A DNA stretch of 5,132 bases from Gammaproteobacteria bacterium (lineage in GTDB: Bacteria; Pseudomonadota; Gammaproteobacteria; GCA-001735895). The position numbers and the translations under genes were made by a program. Below the pieces are notes generated by a model. The model was given only the letters and a program-made list of their open reading frames with translations. It had not been told where the DNA came from and did not search any database. The DNA lies in the NCBI GenBank assembly GCA_003645435.1, contig QNFD01000229.1, forward strand, positions 1 through 5,132, read 5' to 3'. Below are positions 1-5,132 of this stretch, one piece after another (position 1 is the first letter of the stretch; the number at the start of each line of letters is the position of its first letter).

Positions 1-679
1 AACCTAGTGACTGGAATATTTGGTCATCGAAAATTTCAAGCACCTTGGCCGCCAGGTAACAGGCAAGAAATATCCAGATATCCCGATCACGGGTATATTT
101 AGAACTGAACATCAGCAATATCAGCGGTATTATCAGCATCGGCAAAAACTGCACCAGTGCATAAGGGCGCAAATCTCCGGAACCCGAGAGTTCGCTGAAT
201 GCCCAGTACAGGATTGACGAAACTCCGACGACTAACAGGGGTAGAAATATCAATTTGGCGAATCGACTGGAAATTCGTTCACCTATCAGGATGGTAAAGA
301 AAGACATGAATGCAAGGGTCATGGGTAGTCGATCCCAGACCAGGCTTTGATTGTCCGGCATCCAGTGGTACCAGGCTGATCCAGGTGCAATTGCTATCAG
401 CGCGGCGAAGAAGATGAAATATGCCGGAAACAGGGAGTCGACAATTACGAGCGAACGGCGCAGGCAGAGCAGATACAGTCCAGCAAACCCGGCCACTGTG
501 AATAGCAGGTTAGACGCGACATTCAGTGTATTGGGAGTCGACAGGTAACCGCGCTGGTCGGCAAACTGATGATATTGCTGGTCCTGTGGAATGGGATCAA
601 CAAAGCTGGTAGACACAATTAGGATGACCCCGATCAATATTAGCAGCGCCTGTTTTTGCCGGATCGAAACTGGACTCAT
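1..679 (-). CDS. Alkaline ceramidase-like integral membrane hydrolase (CREST superfamily), C-terminus beyond window
   Basis: An open frame of 226 codons runs from the ATG at 679-677 to the window edge without a stop. The protein is very hydrophobic, with likely membrane segments near residues 10-28, 55-74, 84-100, 119-133, 142-160, 173-191 and 200-213, so it should sit in the inner membrane. The stretch GSAWYHWMPDN (100-110) followed by WDRLPMT (115-121) matches the first catalytic block of alkaline ceramidases. Ser101, His105 and Asp116 have the same spacing as Ser77, His81 and Asp92 of human ACER3. The early FADQR and PNTLNVASN stretch (39-57) is also typical of bacterial members. The second zinc-binding block, with two histidines in the C-terminal helix, would lie just past position 1 and cannot be checked. 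The family contains zinc-dependent amidases acting on ceramides; the substrate in a bacterium lacking obvious sphingolipids is unknown. The ATG overlaps the TGA of the acetyltransferase gene by four bases, so translation is probably coupled. An AGGA lies about 12 bases upstream of the ATG. Confidence 0.82.
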   Translation of the reverse strand, partial: MSPVSIRQKQALLILIGVILIVSTSFVDPIPQDQQYHQFADQRGYLSTPNTLNVASNLLFTVAGFAGLYLLCLRRSLVIVDSLFPAYFIFFAALIAIAPGSAWYHWMPDNQSLVWDRLPMTLAFMSFFTILIGERISSRFAKLIFLPLLVVGVSSILYWAFSELSGSGDLRPYALVQFLPMLIIPLILLMFSSKYTRDRDIWIFLACYLAAKVLEIFDDQIFQSLG

Positions 680-1523
680 TGCTTAACTGCTTCCTGGGTT
701 TGCAAAACTGATAACAAGCCTTGCAAATCCTTTGTATTCAATGTGATGCCAAACCGCTGCATTAAAATAGCTTCCAGTATTATCTTATCCTCGATTATGG
801 ATTCCTCTCGATGGCCTGCCTCGGTGACAATAAAGCGGTTGTTTGCACAGGTTATGCGCCCCTGTTCGGTGGCGCGTGAACAGACCGTCCTGCGTGTAAA
901 ATTTGACGCCTCGTTGGTCTGGTGATATTGGCACATGGTTTCGAATTCTGATATTTGATGTGATTTCAGATCAAATATATACAGGGGTTTCCAGTCCCCG
1001 ACCTCAAATCGTTGCTCCAGAATCCAGCGTGTACCATTACTTTCCACGCGATAATAGCGATCAAATTGGAGCACCGGTTTGTGCGCGGGGAAAATCGGTA
1101 ACAAGAAAGAGTCGCCAAAGCCAACGTCGGCGAATACGGGTTGATCGGCCTCCACCCTCAGTAGCATGTGGTCGAATTCAGGGCCCAGGGATTTACCGTC
1201 GAAAGTGGAGGCTGACAGAAGTTCGACCGAAAAACCCAGTTCACCAAGAAGCCAGGCAAAAGCGTAATTGAGTTCGTAACAGAACCCGCCGCGCCCGAGG
1301 TTGACTATTTTATGCAAAATCGCGGGCAGTTCGAGGCTGATTTGCCGGTTTAGCGAGATATCGAGATTCTCGAATGGAACCGCCAGCATATGGGTCAGAT
1401 GGAGTTGGTTCAGAGTTGACAGGTTTGGCGCCAGACTACCCTGATAACCGATGCGGTCGAGGTATTTTTTGACGGTAACTGTTTGTGGTTTGATAGTGGT
1501 GCTCTTGTGCGAATTCAGCGAAT

Positions 1524-3426
<1,903 letters not shown>

Positions 3427-3446
3427 GCCTGACGGGGTATTCTGAT
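3427..3446 (-). other. topA-tsaC intergenic gap, the only non-coding stretch in the window
   Basis: Twenty bases separate the true topA stop (3449-3447) from the tsaC ATG (3426). They contain no hairpin, no T run and no recognisable promoter elements, so topA and tsaC are probably cotranscribed. This short distance holds only if the topA frameshift is corrected. If the broken frame were taken at face value, a false gap of about 310 bases would appear (3427-3739), and that stretch is in fact the topA C-terminus. Confidence 0.8.
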
Positions 3447-5132
3447 TCAGGAAGCTGGACTGACTTCTTTCGGGCTGGCCGTTTTAGTTTTCACGGCTTT
3501 CTTTTTAACCCCTTTTTTCTTGTTCGCCTTCTTCTTTGGCGCTGCTTTCTTTTTCGCTGCGGCTTTTTTACGACGTGACTTCGGTAGAGGCGCTTTTTCG
3601 ATTAGCTCCTGGCAGACTTCGAGTGTCAGGGTCTCGGGATCCTCGACATCTTTTGGAATTCGTGCATTTTTTATTCCATCGGTAATATAAGGCCCGTAGC
3701 GTCCGCGCAGTACCTTGATATCGGTACCTGCAAAAACCTTTATCTCGCGATTCGCATCAAATTCCTCTTATCGCGTACCAGTTCGAGTGCTCGCTCGAGT
3801 GTCAGGGTGTAAGGATCGTCGCCTTCTTTAACATTCAGCGAGACAAACTTACTATCGTATTTTACATAGGGGCCGAAACGACCGATGTTAGTCGATATCG
3901 CCTCGCCTTCGGGAGAAGTACCGAGTTCACGTGGTAGCTTGAATAACTCGAGTGCTTCGGCGAGGGTAATACTGTCCATTTTCTGCCCGGGCCTGAGACC
4001 GGCGAATTTGGGTTTATCTTCGTCTTCGCGGGTGCCGATCTGTACGAATGGACCATAGCGCCCCATTCTTACCGTAATTGGTTTTCCAGATTTCTCATCG
4101 ATACCCAACTGGCGTGACTGGATGGCTTCATCACGGCTTACCGATTCCATTTTTTCATCGATCAGGCTTTTAAAAGTGGTCCAGAAATTCTGCATCAGTG
4201 GCAGCCAGTCTGCTTCCCCGCGCGAGATTTCGTCAAGTGTGTCTTCGAGTTTGGCGGTGAAGTCATAATCGACGTACTGGGCAAAGTGCTGAATTAGAAA
4301 TTTGGCCACTACACGTCCGACGTCGGTCGGGTGGAAGCGCTTGTTTTCCAGTTCGACGTATTCACGATCGAGCAGGGTGGTGATGATTGAAGCATAGGTT
4401 GAAGGACGGCCGATGCCATATTCTTCCAGAGTTTTAACCAGGGTAGCCTCGCTGTATCGCGGCGGCGGTTCGGTGAAATGCTGTTCGAGACGAATTTCCC
4501 TGAGGTCTACCCGATCGCCTTCTTTAAGCGGCGGCAGGATGTTTTCTTTGGTGTCGTCCTGCTTATTGTCATCCAGTCCCTCGGTGTAAACGCGCATGAA
4601 TCCTAGATCCCGAATGGTTGATCCGGTGGCTCGGAATATATTGTCTAGTCCGCAACCGAGATCGATACTCACGGTATCGAGGGTTGCATGAATCATCTGG
4701 CAGGCGATGGTTCTTTTCCAGATCAGGCTATATAAACGATACTCGTCGTCACCGAGAAAGGATTTAATTTTTTCCGGTTCGTTGATTGCACTCGTTGGTC
4801 GGATCGCCTCGTGCGCCTCCTGGGCATTTTTCGCCTTGGTTTTATAAAAACGCGGCTCTTCCGGTAATGTGCTATCCCCGTATTTTTGCGATATCAGGGA
4901 CCTGATATCGGTTAACGCATCGACTGATAATGTCACCGAGTCGGTACGCATATAGGAGATTAAACCCACCTGGCCGGCACCGATATCGATACCTTCATAA
5001 AGACGTTGTGCGGTACGCATGGTCTTTTGAGCGCCGAATCCAAGTTTTCGCGAGGCTTCCTGCTGCAACGTGGAAGTTGTGAACGGCGGTGAGGGATTGC
5101 GTTTTCGCTGCTTCTTTTCGACCTGCTTGACG
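3447..5132 (-). CDS. topA: DNA topoisomerase I (type IA), N-terminus beyond window, one-base frameshift near 3764
   Basis: TopA relaxes negative supercoils by cutting one strand through a 5'-phosphotyrosine. The window begins inside the protein at about KRKRNPSPPFTTSTLQQEA, so the TOPRIM domain and roughly the first 260 residues are missing. SYMRTDS holds the catalytic Tyr, encoded at 4954-4952. Also present are AQEAHEAIRPTS and EEYGIGRPSTYASIITTL, then the TAKLEDTLDEISRGE block. The C-terminal part lacks the four-cysteine zinc ribbons of E. coli TopA. It has instead three repeats centred on GRYGPF, GRFGPY and GRYGPY at exact 60-residue spacing, then a lysine-rich tail (positions 3581-3483, 17 Lys in 33 residues), probably binding DNA. 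The reading frame breaks near 3764. Reading straight through gives a false tail NLMRIAR and a stop at 3742-3740. Adding one G restores DKREFDANREI and a further 105 codons to the TGA at 3449-3447, for 561 visible residues in all. tsaC starts 20 bases downstream. Confidence 0.95.
3762..3766 (-). other. topA: Apparent single-base deletion (frameshift) in topA
   Basis: On the minus strand the codons GAT AAG AGG are followed by AAT TTG ATG, where topA homology fails. If the G at 3764 is read twice (AGG then GAA), the protein continues as EFDANREIKVFAG and joins the third C-terminal repeat. The simplest explanation is loss of one G from a GGG run, leaving the GG at 3765-3764. No canonical slippery heptamer is visible, so programmed frameshifting is unlikely. 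The downstream frame is open for 105 codons and well conserved, so the change is either a sequence error or very recent. Confidence 0.85.
4889..4910. repeat. 22-base near-palindrome inside topA
   Basis: The arm CGATATCAGG (4889-4898) and its exact reverse complement CCTGATATCG (4901-4910) flank a two-base centre. The spacer is too short for the full stem to fold as a hairpin loop, so if it has a role it would more likely be as a dyad bound by a dimeric protein. It lies within the topA codons for TDIRSLIS, a little downstream of the catalytic tyrosine codon. No function is known and chance remains possible. Confidence 0.5.

Noticed and set aside
903..1271. Plus-strand open frame of 122 codons
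   Set aside because: It lies entirely opposite the nat gene, its product resembles no family I recognise, and its arginine/proline-rich composition is typical of an antisense shadow.
3478..3505. GCCGT / ACGGC inverted repeat followed by a T-rich stretch on the plus strand, resembling a terminator
   Set aside because: The stem is only five bases, with a ten-base loop. The T-rich run is the complement of the lysine codons of the topA tail, and no plus-strand gene leads into it.
3427..3739. Apparent 310-base intergenic region between a shortened topA and tsaC
   Set aside because: It encodes the conserved third repeat and lysine-rich tail of TopA in the shifted frame, so it is coding.
3758..3772. 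Programmed -1 ribosomal frameshifting in topA
   Set aside because: The shift needed is -1, but no X XXY YYZ slippery heptamer is present at the AAG AGG AAT site, and TopA is not known to be made this way.

Overview
The window looks like a stretch of a gammaproteobacterial chromosome. The basis is protein resemblance (TsaC close to E. coli YrdC in form, HemF close to E. coli HemF, proteobacterial-type TopA) and gene order. topA next to tsaC and hemF recalls the dprA-smg-topA-tsaC-hemF-aroE neighbourhood of many Gammaproteobacteria. The species cannot be named from the sequence. All six genes lie on the minus strand, so transcription runs from high to low coordinates, and almost no base is non-coding.

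Layout in transcription order. (1) 5132-3447: topA, DNA topoisomerase I, with its N-terminus cut off by the window edge and a one-base frameshift near 3764. (2) A 20-base gap. (3) 3426-2860: tsaC, threonylcarbamoyl-AMP synthase. (4) 2863-1946: hemF, oxygen-dependent coproporphyrinogen III oxidase. (5) 1949-1524: a small nine-cysteine YkgJ-family protein. (6) 1554-676: an arylamine N-acetyltransferase. (7) 679-1: an alkaline ceramidase-like membrane protein, cut off at its C-terminus by the window edge.

The last five genes are tightly chained. Three junctions are 4-base ATGA overlaps (tsaC/hemF, hemF/ykgJ, nat/ceramidase-like) and one is a 31-base overlap (ykgJ/nat). This points to one transcript with coupled translation. 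No promoter, terminator, RNA gene, mobile element or CRISPR array is visible. The operon promoter must lie upstream, beyond position 5132 or inside topA.

Functionally the unit starts with housekeeping genes: DNA supercoiling, the tRNA t6A modification and heme synthesis. It ends with three accessory genes where aroE would often follow hemF: a metal-binding Cys-cluster protein, a CoA-dependent acyltransferase and a putative lipid amidase. Whether these three share a pathway is not shown by the sequence. I found no clear previously undescribed system. The points most worth a second look are the topA frameshift, the accessory trio, and two perfect 10-base inverted repeats inside coding sequence.
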